Source of the DNA: Vibrio tapetis subsp. tapetis
Lineage (GTDB): Bacteria; Pseudomonadota; Gammaproteobacteria; Enterobacterales; Vibrionaceae
Reading direction: 5' to 3'
DNA length: 64,000 nucleotides
NCBI RefSeq assembly: GCF_900233005.1
Contig: NZ_LT960612.1
Location: 186,001 to 250,000, forward strand
Positions 28,022 to 37,121 of this stretch are shown piece after piece. Within the stretch, counting starts at the first letter, position 1; every line of letters starts with the position of its first letter. Below the pieces are notes generated by a model, which saw only the letters and a list, made by a program, of their open reading frames with translations, was not told where the DNA came from and made no database searches. Position numbers and translations under genes: made by a program.

Positions 28022-30118
28022 ATGACGTTCGGTCGAAAGATAGGATTGGTCGCCATCTCGTTTATTCTGATTGCGATTAGCTTAAGTGTAAGCCGCTATG
28101 CCGCGACTCAGTGGCAACTAGCTCAAGCTCAAGATACCATAGAGCAAAGGTTACTCGACTACGTAGGCGAAATACGCCGTTCTTTGCGTCGCTTCTCGCA
28201 CCTTCCCTTTTTAATCACCAATGAACCCGAAACACAGCGCTTTTTACAAGGCGAGATTAACCTTCGGCCATTGCTCGAATCCCAACTCATTCAATTAGAT
28301 AAAGCGGCCAATACCAAAGGGTGGTATGTACTATCCAAGCAAGGCCATGTTTTAATTTCAAGTTTATCTAATCGCTCGTTAAGTGAAGCGGATTCGCAAT
28401 CCATCGCTTCTCAGGTTCACCTCGACAGTGGAAGTTTGTCGATTGTAACTAAAGTCGTGGGCTCGACTCCCTACTATTACCTAGCAGCTCCCATCAATGT
28501 TGGTTTCGATCTAGCTGGCATTGCTGTAGTTCAAGTCGATTTAAGGTTCTTGACTGAACAATGGTTTGCAAATGACGAAGCCATTTTGTTTCAAAATAAG
28601 CGTGGCACGTTTTTTCTTTCAAGCAGCAGTGAACTCAATGTTGCAAAACTCAACCAAATTGAAAGCCCGTCAAGCACCGTGAGTAGAAAAGAAATCTACA
28701 ATGGTGCTCTGATTACACAAAGCACGTTATTAGGGCAAAAGTACATTGTGCAGTCGGTTGTATTAGACGATTTGCAATGGCAGTTAACCTACCTAACACC
28801 ATTAAAAGGCCTTGAAGAAACCGTTTCTTGGATAAGTTGGTCGACCGCCGGCGCATGCCTATTTTTGATCTTACTGTCGATCATTTGGAATTTGCGCCAT
28901 CAAAAGCACCTAAGCCAGCTTAGGATCCAAAAACTGATTGAAGGCTCAGAAGAACGTTTGAGTCAAATGATCAACAAAACCCAAGTAGGAATATTGCTCT
29001 TAACCAGTAACGGTGATCTTGCCGAAATAAACCCGATGGCAAAGCGCTACTTTAACTTATCTGACACCATGATTAAGAACCTCCCTGCGTGGCAGTTATT
29101 TGATACCAACAAACCAAGTTCTACCATTTTTCAATTGCTTCAAAATCTGAATAAGCACCACGACTTGGCGGAAATCAATAGTATAGAGACCATGGCACGC
29201 CGCAGTGATGGAAGTCATTTTCCGGTGCTGTTTTCTATAACCGTGCTGCATTGGCATAATACCCACTATTATCTAGCCACCGTTATCGATATTAGCAAAC
29301 GAAAGAAAGCGGAAATCGCACTAAAAAACGTAAACAGTGAACTGCAAGACAGAGTCGAACTGCGCACACAAGAGCTCAAAGACGCACAAAATGAACTGAT
29401 AGAGATCAGCAAAATGGCGGCACTAGGCCGTATGTCGAGTGCTATTACTCACGAGCTAAATCAGCCACTGACCGGGCTAAGAACCCTGCTCACCAGTAAC
29501 GATTTATTAATGGAACGCGGTGAAACGCAGATGCTTAAAGCCAATAACAAGTTAGTGCATACGCTTATTGACCGCATGGCGAATATGACAAACCAGCTTA
29601 AGTCCTTTGCATTCAATCGACCAGAGCAACTCCACGCTGTTTCTATTCCTGATGCATTAAACGAAGTTCTTAGGATCCACCAGCACCGCTTAAGCAACGT
29701 TGACGTACGAGTTCGCTTAGCTGTTGATATCGAAAAAGTATTAGGAGAAGAACAGCGGATACGCCAGGTTTTAGGGAATCTAATTGTCAATGCTTGCGAT
29801 GCTATGAAAGACGCACCTCACCCTCAACTGATAATCAGCACGCAACATCAAGACGAAAAGATCGCATTAAACATCATAGATAACGGTAGCGGTGTCTCTG
29901 AACAAGAACTTGCGACCATTTTTGAACCCTTTCATACCACAAAAAAAATGGGGGATGGTTTAGGATTAGGCTTATCCATATCTACCAACAGCATGCGTGA
30001 TATGAAAGGTTCTTTGAGCGCCGAAAACAATGCAAAGATTAGCTCCCCCTCTGCACTATTGAATAAAGAAAATATGACAGGCATGACCTTCACTGTTACT
30101 TTCCAACCCATTAGTTAA
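28022..30118 (+). CDS. Sensor histidine kinase, DctB-like
   Basis: An inner-membrane kinase of 698 residues. It has a first membrane segment (GLVAISFILIAISLSVSRYA), a periplasmic double-Cache-like domain of about 240 residues (YYYLAAPINVGFDLAGIAVV), a second membrane segment near 275-295, a PAS domain, a HisKA H-box (SSAITHELNQPLTGL) and a HATPase domain (NLIVNACDAM; DNGSGVS; GLGLGLSI). This matches DctB, which senses C4 dicarboxylates in other bacteria. Start 28022 is preferred because GGAG precedes it; an ATG at 28010 is in frame. It is divergent from the DctD-like gene and controls the TAXI-TRAP-lhgO operon by inference. Confidence 0.9.
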   Translation: MTFGRKIGLVAISFILIAISLSVSRYAATQWQLAQAQDTIEQRLLDYVGEIRRSLRRFSHLPFLITNEPETQRFLQGEINLRPLLESQLIQLDKAANTKGWYVLSKQGHVLISSLSNRSLSEADSQSIASQVHLDSGSLSIVTKVVGSTPYYYLAAPINVGFDLAGIAVVQVDLRFLTEQWFANDEAILFQNKRGTFFLSSSSELNVAKLNQIESPSSTVSRKEIYNGALITQSTLLGQKYIVQSVVLDDLQWQLTYLTPLKGLEETVSWISWSTAGACLFLILLSIIWNLRHQKHLSQLRIQKLIEGSEERLSQMINKTQVGILLLTSNGDLAEINPMAKRYFNLSDTMIKNLPAWQLFDTNKPSSTIFQLLQNLNKHHDLAEINSIETMARRSDGSHFPVLFSITVLHWHNTHYYLATVIDISKRKKAEIALKNVNSELQDRVELRTQELKDAQNELIEISKMAALGRMSSAITHELNQPLTGLRTLLTSNDLLMERGETQMLKANNKLVHTLIDRMANMTNQLKSFAFNRPEQLHAVSIPDALNEVLRIHQHRLSNVDVRVRLAVDIEKVLGEEQRIRQVLGNLIVNACDAMKDAPHPQLIISTQHQDEKIALNIIDNGSGVSEQELATIFEPFHTTKKMGDGLGLGLSISTNSMRDMKGSLSAENNAKISSPSALLNKENMTGMTFTVTFQPIS

Positions 30119-30130
30119 ATCGAAGTTTAT

Positions 30131-31767
30131 TTACTCGATAGTCCTATTAGGATCAAGCTGAATTGGGACAGTTATTTCAAAATTAACACCCTTCTCTAAC
30201 TCACTGGTGCAATTGATTTTTCCTTTTAACTTACTAGTAATTATGTTGTAAATTATATTTAACCCTAACCCAGTACCTCCTTGATTTCTATTTGTAGTAA
30301 AAAATGGGTCAAATATCTTCGATAGGTCGTTTTCGTTAATTCCTTTGCCGTTGTCTATATAGACAATGTTAATTTGTCCATCTTCTTGAGAGATTTCAAT
30401 AACTATTTTTTTGGCGTATCTTCAGAATTGTCTTTACTCTCTACAAATCCATGTATTGTGGAATTGATAATTAAATTTGTAACAATTTGAGCATAGGAAC
30501 CAGGAAATGAACTTAACATTATTTCTTCTTTAGAAACAATATCAACAACCACATTATTCTTTTTAATTACACCATCTAAGCTAAACACTACCTCGTGCAG
30601 GTAAGAAACCAATTCAAACATTCTCATATCTTCATTCGTTTGGTCAACTGCAACTTGCTTAAAGCTATTAATCAAATGAGCGGTTCGCTCAATATTTTTA
30701 TTCAACTGTTGTGCGCAATCATCAGATTGCTGTAAGTACAACTTTAAATCATTAGCACTCAATTTGTTGCTTTCAAATTTTTTGTTTAAGTCTTGATTAA
30801 TTTTTAGGAAATATGTCACTACGGTTAAACTGATACCAACAGGAGTGTTGATTTCATGCGCAACACCTGCAACCAATCCCCCCAATGACGCCATCTTTTC
30901 TGACTCTACCAGTTTGTCCTGCGTCTCTTTCAAGTTGATGATTATCTGCTCCAACTCATCGTTAGATCTTGTGAGCTCGATCGTTCGCTCTTCGACTTTA
31001 TCTTCCAACTCGTCAATGTTTTGTTTGATCTTATCTTTCATGATAGAAAAACTATGGGAGAGTTGAGTTAACTCATAACTCCCGTTAATTTTTATTTCAC
31101 TGTCTAAATCGCCATCTGCAATTACTTTTGAAGCTGTTATTAGCTTTTCAATAGGAGATAATATATGCCTAACAATGAATACTATGCATAATGAAACAAT
31201 AGAAACAACCAACAATGTTAATATTAAAAACTTGTTTCTAAAATCTTTTAACGCTTCATACTTCACACTCAAAGGCATGGAGTATCCGACTATCCAATCC
31301 CAATTCTTATATCGTTTTAGAATTACCCACTTGTCAACACCTTGCACTACTATGTCAAAATCACCTTCTTCATAATTTACTATTTTTCTATACACATCAC
31401 TATTTTCATAATCTTCAGGGTTACTCGCATCATAAGTGGGATGTAGAATAAGAAGTCGTTTATCATCAATTATAAATGGATATACTTTCATTGGCTTGGC
31501 ATAATGAACTTTTCTCAATTCATTAATAGATAGTTCTTTAAATCCATATTCGTAGTTTTCAACTAAATTAGTTTTTTGAAGCTTTTGATATCGACTTTCT
31601 AAAGACTGTAAAATAGTTTCAACTTTTTCCGTGTAGAAGTTTAGTTGTTGTTTGTCGATCGTCTTCTTAATTTCATTTGCCGATATATAATAAAGAACAA
31701 GCATCCCGTTCAAAAGGATAAAGAGCACAAAAAAAAGGATTTGGAACTTTAATTTCGTCTTAAACAT
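30131..31767 (-). CDS. Sensor histidine kinase, frameshifted in the ATPase domain
   Basis: The intact frame runs from 31767 to a TAG at 30403 (454 aa). It contains membrane segment 1 (residues 8-28), an extracytoplasmic sensor, membrane segment 2 (about 180-202), HAMP, coiled coil, HisKA H-box (LGGLVAGVAHEINTPVG) and the N-box (IVTNLIINSTIHGF). The rest of the HATPase domain lies in another frame just downstream: DNGKGI (G1), FDPFFTTN (F), GGTGLGLNI (G2), ending at 30131. The switch is at a run of seven T (plus strand, 30406-30412); an eighth would restore a 545-residue kinase. The gene is visibly more AT-rich than its neighbours. It lies 44 bp after a periplasmic binding protein gene, its probable input partner. 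Confidence 0.85.
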
Positions 31768-31811
31768 TCCACTTCCTTAGTACCCCATCTACAGAGTGAG
31801 CTTTATTGCTT

Positions 31812-32744
31812 TCAATCTACCAATGTCGCCATATCGATCATTTCAATTGGAAAAATGACACCCAACTTTTTGGCTAAGGACATGTTTAAACTTATTTTCG
31901 CTCGTGTGTTTTTGGTTATGGGTATCATTGTAGGGGAAGTACCATTGAGAATTTGAAGCGCTGTTTTAGCCCCATATTCGCCAAATTCGTGGACATCTTT
32001 TGCAAAGCTGATTAACACGTAAGGGTGTAGAGATTGATCGGTTGTTCCTGTCGGAATTTTTGTTTCGTTCTTGACGAGTTCCTCTGCTTCTTGATCATTC
32101 CAGTTTTTTATACCAGCATTATTCAAAAACAGTATCACGTCTACTTGTTCTTGAAGCGACGAGTATGCGGATTTCCACTCTTCAAAGGTGTTCACCAGTT
32201 TTACTTCACTAAACGTGAGATCTAAGTTGGTTTGATAGAAATTAAGTGTTTTCCTATCGGTTAATGTATCTCCCGATAAGAACGCAACCCTTTTACCTGT
32301 CGCGTATGTTTGCAGCTCAGAAATCAACTCTTTTGCCAGGTCTACTTCTATTTGCCCCGTCACATTTTCGTACGGATAACCATACTGTTCAGCGCTCCAA
32401 TTCACTCCCATAAAAACAAAGGGCAGTGCTTGATCCTTGTATTTTGATACCACGTATTTACTTGCTGAGTCATCACTTGCAATCACAAGATCCGGCTTCC
32501 ATTCAGCGATGACTTTTTGAACCTTAAGCCCTTCTATTTTACGTAATTCATCCTCTTTGATACGCTTGGTATCCATATGGACAAATTTCAGTTGTATATC
32601 TTCGGGCAACAAAATGTCTTTTACGACTTGAATTTGGATAATCGCGGAGTAGAAGTCTTCATGATAGGAGTTTATGTATAACACTTTTGTCTGGGCAAAG
32701 CTTGAGCTGGAAACGACAAGCAACAGTAATAATATCTGCTTCAT
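31812..32744 (-). CDS. Periplasmic substrate-binding protein (ABC_sub_bind type)
   Basis: A 310-residue protein with a signal peptide (MKQILLLLLVVSSSSFAQ). The two-lobe fold is suggested by VLYINSYHEDFYSAIIQIQ, PDLVIASDDSASKYVV, PFVFMGVNW and GKRVAFLSGD. This resembles PF04392-type binding proteins, which in many bacteria are paired with sensor kinases instead of ABC permeases. No permease or ATPase gene is adjacent, and the next gene downstream is a membrane sensor kinase, so a ligand-sensing role is likely. The ligand is unknown. Confidence 0.8.
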   Translation of the reverse strand: MKQILLLLLVVSSSSFAQTKVLYINSYHEDFYSAIIQIQVVKDILLPEDIQLKFVHMDTKRIKEDELRKIEGLKVQKVIAEWKPDLVIASDDSASKYVVSKYKDQALPFVFMGVNWSAEQYGYPYENVTGQIEVDLAKELISELQTYATGKRVAFLSGDTLTDRKTLNFYQTNLDLTFSEVKLVNTFEEWKSAYSSLQEQVDVILFLNNAGIKNWNDQEAEELVKNETKIPTGTTDQSLHPYVLISFAKDVHEFGEYGAKTALQILNGTSPTMIPITKNTRAKISLNMSLAKKLGVIFPIEMIDMATLVD

Positions 32745-32940
32745 GATGACTCCTTTTTATGTCAATCATGAAACAATTGACCAGGATGAAAAGTAAGTAA
32801 TACACCAAGTTTGACTATAGTCTAATTTCTTACATCTATCCAAAAGGACGCATCGTGATGTTGTATTAGGGGCACTTAAAGGTTTAATCATCGCCTGTGA
32901 TTCGACTCAGCGTAACACTGTTGCGAGTCTATTCACTCCT

Positions 32941-33195
32941 TTATAGCGAGGAGATCTCTCGATCTAGATTGTGTTTAGGATCAGTGACAATTTTCTCTAA
33001 CACTTGAACACGCTCTGTTAGTTCATTCAGCTGTTCTTGCATAACTCGCTTATCTTTTTGCCATTCTTGATTACCGCTTTCAAACCTTAGTTTTGATTGC
33101 TTCTCTTTATGCTCACCGTAGGTACGAATCAGACCTTTACCAAATATAGCACCAAAAATGATCAACACTACCAATACTTCAGAAAGAGCTTCCAA
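32941..33195 (-). CDS. Small membrane protein, PspB-like
   Basis: An 84-residue protein with one N-terminal membrane segment (ALSEVLVVLIIFGAIFGKGL) followed by a charged helix and a coiled-coil segment ending in ERVQVLEKIVTDPKHNLDRE. This C-terminal pattern is reminiscent of PspB, the inner-membrane partner in phage-shock signalling. No pspA or pspC gene is next to it, so the assignment is tentative. Confidence 0.6.
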   Translation of the reverse strand: MEALSEVLVVLIIFGAIFGKGLIRTYGEHKEKQSKLRFESGNQEWQKDKRVMQEQLNELTERVQVLEKIVTDPKHNLDREISSL

Positions 33196-33401
33196 ATTAA
33201 TTACCTCATTTTATTTCATATATACATCAAGAATTTCTATGTCATTCAAAGATATCTTGGCGACAGAACAGACACAATGAAATAAAGAGTCAAAGCTGAT
33301 TCAGCTCACTAGATTACAAAACGTATGACAAAAGTCGCAATAGTGACACCAAAAAGTCGCTGATGGTACATGCCTTTGTTTAGCAATTTCATTAATACAG
33401 G

Positions 33402-33941
33402 CTAGCGGATCAATTGCAAAATTTGCTTGAACTCAGAAGATCGACAGTCCTTTACCAATTCGTACAAACACATTTCAAGCGAGGTAATTTCAACACCACT
33501 ATCTCTAAGTCGATTAATACCGATCTCTTTATTGTCTAATGTTCGAGAAGAAACACAATCACTGACTAGTTCTACCCTATAACCCCGTTCAACTAAGCTT
33601 TTTGCCGTCTGATAGACACAGATATGTGCCTCGATCCCACAAATAAGCCAAGTATCTACCTTATGGACACTCATAGAATCCACGAAATCGGGAGATTCAC
33701 ATGCATTAAAAGTAAACTTGGTGATGGGAGCTATATTGTTAAGAAGTGCCTTGAGAACATCAGTGGTCGAACCTAATTTTTTCGGGTTTTGTTCAAGCAC
33801 TATCACCGGTAGTTCGAGAGCCTGTGACCCCTTAATTAACTTCCCACAATTAGAGATTAGAGCGTCACTATCATGTACTAAATGCGCAAGCTTCCCCTGA
33901 ACATCGACCACGATCAGCCCGGTATTTTCTGTCGTTAGCAT
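33402..33941 (-). CDS. Isochorismatase-family hydrolase
   Basis: A 179-residue cysteine hydrolase with the family triad: Asp in GLIVVDVQGKL, a Lys in the ITKFTFNACE segment, and the nucleophile Cys in ICGIEAHICVYQTA. Related enzymes cleave nicotinamide, isochorismate, or other amides; the short lid and VELVSDCVSSR end resemble the YcaC/hydrolase subgroup of unknown substrate. It starts 8 bp after an NTF2-like protein gene, so the two are probably co-transcribed. Confidence 0.85.
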   Translation of the reverse strand: MLTTENTGLIVVDVQGKLAHLVHDSDALISNCGKLIKGSQALELPVIVLEQNPKKLGSTTDVLKALLNNIAPITKFTFNACESPDFVDSMSVHKVDTWLICGIEAHICVYQTAKSLVERGYRVELVSDCVSSRTLDNKEIGINRLRDSGVEITSLEMCLYELVKDCRSSEFKQILQLIR

Positions 33942-33949
33942 CTCTTCTC

Positions 33950-34330
33950 CTAGACGTCATGTCCTATTTCAAAAGGTAAACAGGGAGTCCCTTGGTGAAA
34001 CTTAAGCTGCCAGCAAATTCCCGTAAAAACCCAGATTGAACTCCGTTTAGCATACTCACTTGCTTCACCAGAATCATCGACCAAAGCAGACTCATACGTT
34101 AATAACTGCACTGCAGGTTCCAATTGAATACACTCGTAATTCTGTGAATGAATGCGATTAATTGAGGGCGCTTCTGTTTCCATCATTTTAACGATAGACG
34201 CAAAGTCATAGCGGTTGCCAGACTTTCCAATTTCAGTAAACGTTGGGTGGATCAGGCGTTCAATATCCGTTTCGTTTTGGCGGGTGTCGTACTGATGTAG
34301 CACGATTTCTTGTTCAACCAAAATATCCAT
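33950..34330 (-). CDS. NTF2-like (DUF4440/SnoaL-type) protein
   Basis: A 126-residue protein with the cone-shaped NTF2-like pattern: an initial helix (EIVLHQYDTRQNETDIERLI), HPTFTEIGKSG, and C-terminal strands (RSSIWVFTGICWQLKFHQGT). DUF4440 proteins have this layout and sometimes are ketosteroid isomerase-like enzymes, but no catalytic residues can be fixed here. It is a likely operon partner of the isochorismatase-like gene. Confidence 0.7.
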   Translation of the reverse strand: MDILVEQEIVLHQYDTRQNETDIERLIHPTFTEIGKSGNRYDFASIVKMMETEAPSINRIHSQNYECIQLEPAVQLLTYESALVDDSGEASEYAKRSSIWVFTGICWQLKFHQGTPCLPFEIGHDV

Positions 34331-34386
34331 TTTATCTCCTGAACTGATATTGAAAAACGACCTCGCATTGAGGCCGTTTCATAATA

Positions 34387-35286
34387 TTACTTTATTGCAC
34401 TACAAAAACTAACATCGGTGATGCCTTTTTCCGCATCATAGCTGTGGTAAAGCTCAAAGCATGGTCGGTCATCCATTTCAATTCCAAGGTCAACAATTTG
34501 CGAGATATGGTCGTTCCACGCTGGGCCATATTGCTGTTTGTCGGTAATGGTTGTACGCAATGTTGCGTATTCACCACCAACAAACGCTTGTAATTCAATG
34601 TCACCTGCAATTTTCACGCTCTCTGGCACCATTAAGCAAATGTCTGTGCGGCACTTGTCTACCGGAGTTAACTCTGGGTTATCATGATAAATGAATATGC
34701 ATGTTGCATCTGCAACCCCCTCAGCTCCGGCCCATTGGTACAACTTACCAATGGCCGGTTCATAGTTTTCTCCGTATGGACCTGTTACTCGAACGTATGC
34801 AAGTGTAGTTGGTTCAAACTGCTTTCTTTCCATAGTGACTCTCCTTTGTTTAGTGTGAGGAGAAGTATAAGAATCGGCGTCGGTAGAGTCGTTTCCATTC
34901 TTGCTCAGTTGGTGTCCCATCTTGCTATTTTGAATGGCGATAGAAAATAGCTCTACACTCGGGCAACTTCTTACGTCCGTTGGCGACATATTAAAATACT
35001 TACGAAATGCCTTCGCAAAACTCTGTGAACTGGAAAAACCATACTCCAGTGCCACCTCAATCACCGCTGGCTTTTTGTAGAACAAATCTTGAGCCGCTTG
35101 TTGTAACCTCAAGCGACGTAAGTAATCATTCAAAGTTTCATTCGTAACGGCCTTAAATACTCGATGAAAGTGATAAGGCGACAGTGACGCGATACGCGCT
35201 ACGTCCTCAAGGTTAAGTTGAGTGTTATAGTTTTTCTCCAAATAACGGATCACTGGTTTGAGTTTTAAGTGGTAATCAGTTTTCAT
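34387..35286 (-). CDS. AraC-family regulator with GyrI-like effector domain
   Basis: A 299-residue protein. The N-terminal AraC DNA-binding domain (about 8-108) has both helix-turn-helix units (LNLEDVARIASLSPYHFHRV and AVIEVALEYGFSSSQSFAKA). After a linker comes a GyrI-like small-molecule-binding domain (about 155-299; TLAYVRVTGPYGENYEPAIG, with CFELYHSYDAE near the end). This order is that of Rob/SoxS-like and multidrug-responsive regulators. It may control the NTF2-like/isochorismatase pair downstream. Confidence 0.9.
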   Translation of the reverse strand: MKTDYHLKLKPVIRYLEKNYNTQLNLEDVARIASLSPYHFHRVFKAVTNETLNDYLRRLRLQQAAQDLFYKKPAVIEVALEYGFSSSQSFAKAFRKYFNMSPTDVRSCPSVELFSIAIQNSKMGHQLSKNGNDSTDADSYTSPHTKQRRVTMERKQFEPTTLAYVRVTGPYGENYEPAIGKLYQWAGAEGVADATCIFIYHDNPELTPVDKCRTDICLMVPESVKIAGDIELQAFVGGEYATLRTTITDKQQYGPAWNDHISQIVDLGIEMDDRPCFELYHSYDAEKGITDVSFCSAIK

Positions 35287-35390
35287 GCGTTATTCCTTTA
35301 GAGCGCGTTTGATGACCCTAGCATGACAAATTACTGGTTTTATGTACAGTTATTCATTCGTATTTCCTGACATGACACACACCTAGCGCA

Positions 35391-35834
35391 CTACCTTTTT
35401 TTCATCTTGATACCGTCTTTGATATTCAGCCCCATCAAAATCAAATTGGTGCCCCCTGCTAACAACTCTAATGCTTGTACACTATAAAATAGTGCTCCAA
35501 ACTGCCCCTGACTGGCTAGAGATTGCAAATAGATAGCCGACGGCACCAGAATGAGTAACCCGTTCATTGCGATAAATGGCATACGCTTTTTCTTTTTTCC
35601 TATCACGCCGCCTCTGGCGTTGGGTGCTAATTTTGCCCCCGTAATACCGGTTACTGCCATCATCAATACCAATAACCCCATTGCATACAATATTGACGTT
35701 TTCACCGCCAAAATAGTGTGATGATCACCGAACAACTCAACCGTTAATGTGCTAGCAAAAAACGAAAAAATCATAAAAAATGCCATCATACCGGCGACAC
35801 GATGGATACTTGCTATACGCTTGTTCATATTCAT
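35391..35834 (-). CDS. Four-helix inner-membrane protein
   Basis: A 147-residue protein with four predicted membrane helices (FFMIFSFFASTLTVELF; ILYAMGLLVLMMAVTGITGA; FIAMNGLLILVPSAIYL; ALELLAGGTNLILMGLNI) and a very basic loop (GKKKKR). I do not recognise a family. It starts 26 bp after the cytochrome c gene, so it is probably part of that operon and may form or hold a membrane complex for electron transfer. The His-Arg pair in SIHRVAG near the N-terminus could bind haem, but this is a guess. Confidence 0.6.
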   Translation of the reverse strand: MNMNKRIASIHRVAGMMAFFMIFSFFASTLTVELFGDHHTILAVKTSILYAMGLLVLMMAVTGITGAKLAPNARGGVIGKKKKRMPFIAMNGLLILVPSAIYLQSLASQGQFGALFYSVQALELLAGGTNLILMGLNIKDGIKMKKR

Positions 35835-35860
35835 ACCTTATTTCTTTTAGTAACGAGAAC

Positions 35861-36298
35861 TTACCAGCGAGATCGATAAGTACGGTGGCAACCACGACAC
35901 GTACTTTCGACTTGTTTAAGGCCAGCTTCAGCCATGTTGGCATTTTGCTGCTGACTTGCTCTGTACATATCTTCAAAGCCTGAATTCATTTGGTTAAGGT
36001 GAGAATCAAATTTGGCCGATTTATCCCACACGGCCTCTTTTGCTTTGCTGCCTTTCTGGCTCCCTTTCGGAAATGACACCGTTAATGTATTACCGTGTTC
36101 CTTTAAGGTTTGGCTAAGAATCGTCAATTGATCCCAGTCGGTTTCTGAGCCATCAATAACGTCACTTGCTTGCTCTAATCCGGTTTCAATCTCGGAAAAC
36201 GCGTTTTGTCTTGCTTCAATTTCTGTTTCGAACCCTTGTGCGAACAGTGTCGTCGGTACCATGACCAAAAGTAACGCCTTAAAATTTTTTAGTCTCAT
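35861..36298 (-). CDS. Periplasmic cytochrome c' (class II c-type cytochrome)
   Basis: A 145-residue protein with a signal peptide (MRLKNFKALLLVMVPTTLFA) and a single C-terminal haem c motif CRGCH near residue 136, followed by RTYRSRW. A haem motif at the C-terminus of a four-helix bundle is the class II cytochrome c' (or cytochrome c-556) layout. It would carry electrons or bind small gases such as NO in the periplasm. It is divergent from a cytochrome b561-type gene with a large palindrome in between. Confidence 0.85.
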   Translation of the reverse strand: MRLKNFKALLLVMVPTTLFAQGFETEIEARQNAFSEIETGLEQASDVIDGSETDWDQLTILSQTLKEHGNTLTVSFPKGSQKGSKAKEAVWDKSAKFDSHLNQMNSGFEDMYRASQQQNANMAEAGLKQVESTCRGCHRTYRSRW

Positions 36299-36400
36299 TC
36301 TTCTATCCTCTGTTGTCGCCTCTCAGCTTATTACGAGAGCGGTTTGATTTGCATTTACGTCCGCTACCAATGCGAACGGCTGATGTGTTCTGTTATTTAA

Positions 36401-36442
36401 TTTACACAACAATTATTGCTATTGCAACTGTTGTTGTGTAAA
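36401..36442. promoter_or_regulatory. Large operator-like palindrome between cytochrome genes
   Basis: Two 19-bp arms (36401-36419 and 36424-36442) starting TTTACACAAC and ending in GTTGTGTAAA match at 16 positions around a 4-bp centre. The site is 45-85 bp before the cytochrome b561 start and within the divergent promoter region. The MarR-type regulator encoded in the same operon is the natural candidate to bind it. Confidence 0.65.
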
Positions 36443-36486
36443 TTAATTGAAATAGACATTAATTTATTTTTAACAGGAATACAGAT

Positions 36487-37116
36487 ATGAAAGTTTGGGA
36501 TCTCGCAACTCGCCTATATCACTGGATGCAGGCACTTGTTTTTGTTGGGCTAATGGTAACGGGTCAATCAGGTAACGGCCCTCATGTTCAGCTAGGATTG
36601 GTATTATTGACTCTGGTAATTTGGCGAATATGTTGGGGATTTATTGGCAGTGAGACGAGCCGATTCAGTCAATTTGTCCGATCTCCCAAAATAATATGGG
36701 TCTATCTAACTGGCCGGTTGAATAACCAAGTAGGCCACAACCCTCTTGGTGCTCTTATGGTGGTCGCGTTGATTTCTTCTCTACTGCTTCAGTGTGTATC
36801 GGGCCTTGCACTCGCAGGGCTATTGGATCAGCTCCCAATGGCCGATGTTTGGCTAACAGATGGCGTTTTCTCGGCGTTGGAATCCGTTCATTTTTTCTTG
36901 GCTGACACACTTGGTTTCTTAGTGTTGCTCCATGTTGTGGTCATTCTAGGCTACAAGTTGGCTAAAAAACCCTTAGTTTGGGCGATGGTAACGGGGTATC
37001 AAGCTAAGATATCGAGATCCACCGCTCCTTTGTTGGCCTCAAATCTTCGCGCTTTTTTGGTGCTAATTTCATCCGGATTAGTTACTATGACAATAATTGC
37101 ATTATCAATGGTATAG
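36487..37116 (+). CDS. Cytochrome b561-type membrane protein
   Basis: A 209-residue membrane protein with about four to five helices. It starts MKVWDLATRLYHWMQALVFV, typical of the b561 / Ni-Fe hydrogenase cytochrome b family, in which the His of RLYHW is a haem ligand. Other likely ligands are His in ESVHFFLADTLG and LLHVVVILGY. It probably exchanges electrons between quinol and the periplasmic cytochrome c encoded divergently. It is followed after 5 bp by a MarR regulator gene, so both form an operon. Confidence 0.88.
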   Translation: MKVWDLATRLYHWMQALVFVGLMVTGQSGNGPHVQLGLVLLTLVIWRICWGFIGSETSRFSQFVRSPKIIWVYLTGRLNNQVGHNPLGALMVVALISSLLLQCVSGLALAGLLDQLPMADVWLTDGVFSALESVHFFLADTLGFLVLLHVVVILGYKLAKKPLVWAMVTGYQAKISRSTAPLLASNLRAFLVLISSGLVTMTIIALSMV

Positions 37117-37121
37117 CAAAC

